Source of the DNA: DASVLX01 sp036384655
Lineage (GTDB): Bacteria; Actinomycetota; Actinomycetes; Mycobacteriales; Pseudonocardiaceae
Direction: 5' to 3'
Assembly: GCA_036384655.1 (NCBI GenBank)
Contig: DASVLX010000292.1
Span: 1-20,907, forward strand
DNA length: 20,907 nt
In this document: positions 20,793 to 20,907 of the stretch, piece by piece
Numbering within the stretch: position 1 is the first letter of the stretch
Layout of the letters: each line of letters opens with the position of its first letter
Notes under the pieces: model-generated
Database searches by the model: none
Seen by the model: the letters and a program-made list of their open reading frames with translations, nothing else
Told to the model about the DNA's origin: nothing
Position numbers and translations under genes: made by a program

Positions 20793-20907
20793 GTGTATGT
20801 CGAGTACGAGGAGTTCAAGCACCGTGATTTGAGCATGCAGATCGCTCAGCGAATTCGAGTGATTAACGATGTTGCCGGTGGATTTGTCGCCTGCCTACTG
20901 AGTGGTG
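20793..20907 (+). CDS. partial small gene divergent from the second XRE regulator
   Basis: A GTG at 20793 is preceded by GGGGAG at six-base spacing, and the frame stays open to the window end (38 codons, starting VYVEYEEFKHRDLSMQIAQR). Codon use looks coding, while the two competing frames close. No family is recognised. The arrangement copies that of the first XRE regulator, which is also divergent from small genes. A 24-codon ORF at 20758-20832 with a nearby AGGA is the main rival. Confidence 0.5.
   Translation, partial: MYVEYEEFKHRDLSMQIAQRIRVINDVAGGFVACLLSG

Overview
The window is high-GC DNA with strong G/C preference at third codon positions, Lsr2, a DevR-type regulator, a subtilisin-inhibitor-like protein and many XRE/TetR regulators. 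This points to a filamentous actinomycete (Streptomyces or Pseudonocardiales type). No rRNA, tRNA, CRISPR array, transposase or integrase was recognised.

Layout. (1) 1-1081, minus: the N-terminal part of a CitE/HpcH-type CoA-ester lyase and a MaoC-type enoyl-CoA hydratase, an acyl-CoA pair that fits the ethylmalonyl-CoA pathway. (2) 1178-3667, plus: a YegP-like (DUF1508) protein, then a TetR repressor and a DHA2 drug exporter. These last two share a twin-palindrome operator and look leaderless. (3) 3668-5483: a 400-base leader without a convincing gene, a possible 28-codon leader ORF, and an unusual Arg/Asp-rich membrane protein with a poly-threonine tail. (4) 5497-6520, minus: a secreted SSI-family protease inhibitor and lsr2, separated by a strong hairpin terminator. 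(5) 6766-10087, minus: a double universal-stress protein and a DevR/DevS-like two-component pair. Tandem DosR-like boxes lie ahead of devR, and the kinase appears to lack the heme histidine.

(6) 10242-13206: a divergent accessory module. An XRE-TPR regulator and a GNAT acetyltransferase (overlapping by 4 bp) read left. Two unrecognised small proteins and a Nudix-fold protein that has lost its catalytic glutamates read right as a tightly overlapping operon. (7) 13271-18481: an Eco57I/TaqI-like N6-adenine DNA methyltransferase, an archaeal/eukaryal-type prolyl-tRNA synthetase, a small SAM methyltransferase and an HNH endonuclease with an EVE/PUA-like N-terminal domain. The last is a candidate modification-dependent restriction enzyme. 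(8) 18637-20907: a 5-formyl-THF cyclo-ligase-like protein, a second XRE-TPR regulator, and divergently the start of a small gene cut by the window edge.

The left half is ordinary stress, transport and metabolic DNA with clear regulatory sites. From about 10.2 kb onward the window looks accessory: XRE-TPR regulators divergent from small genes, a dead Nudix protein, an apparently orphan DNA methyltransferase and a modification-sensing nuclease. The best candidates for something undescribed are the XRE/GNAT//small/small/pseudo-Nudix module, the charged poly-Thr membrane protein, and the internal start inside the first XRE gene. All functional statements come from reading motifs by eye; no database search was run.
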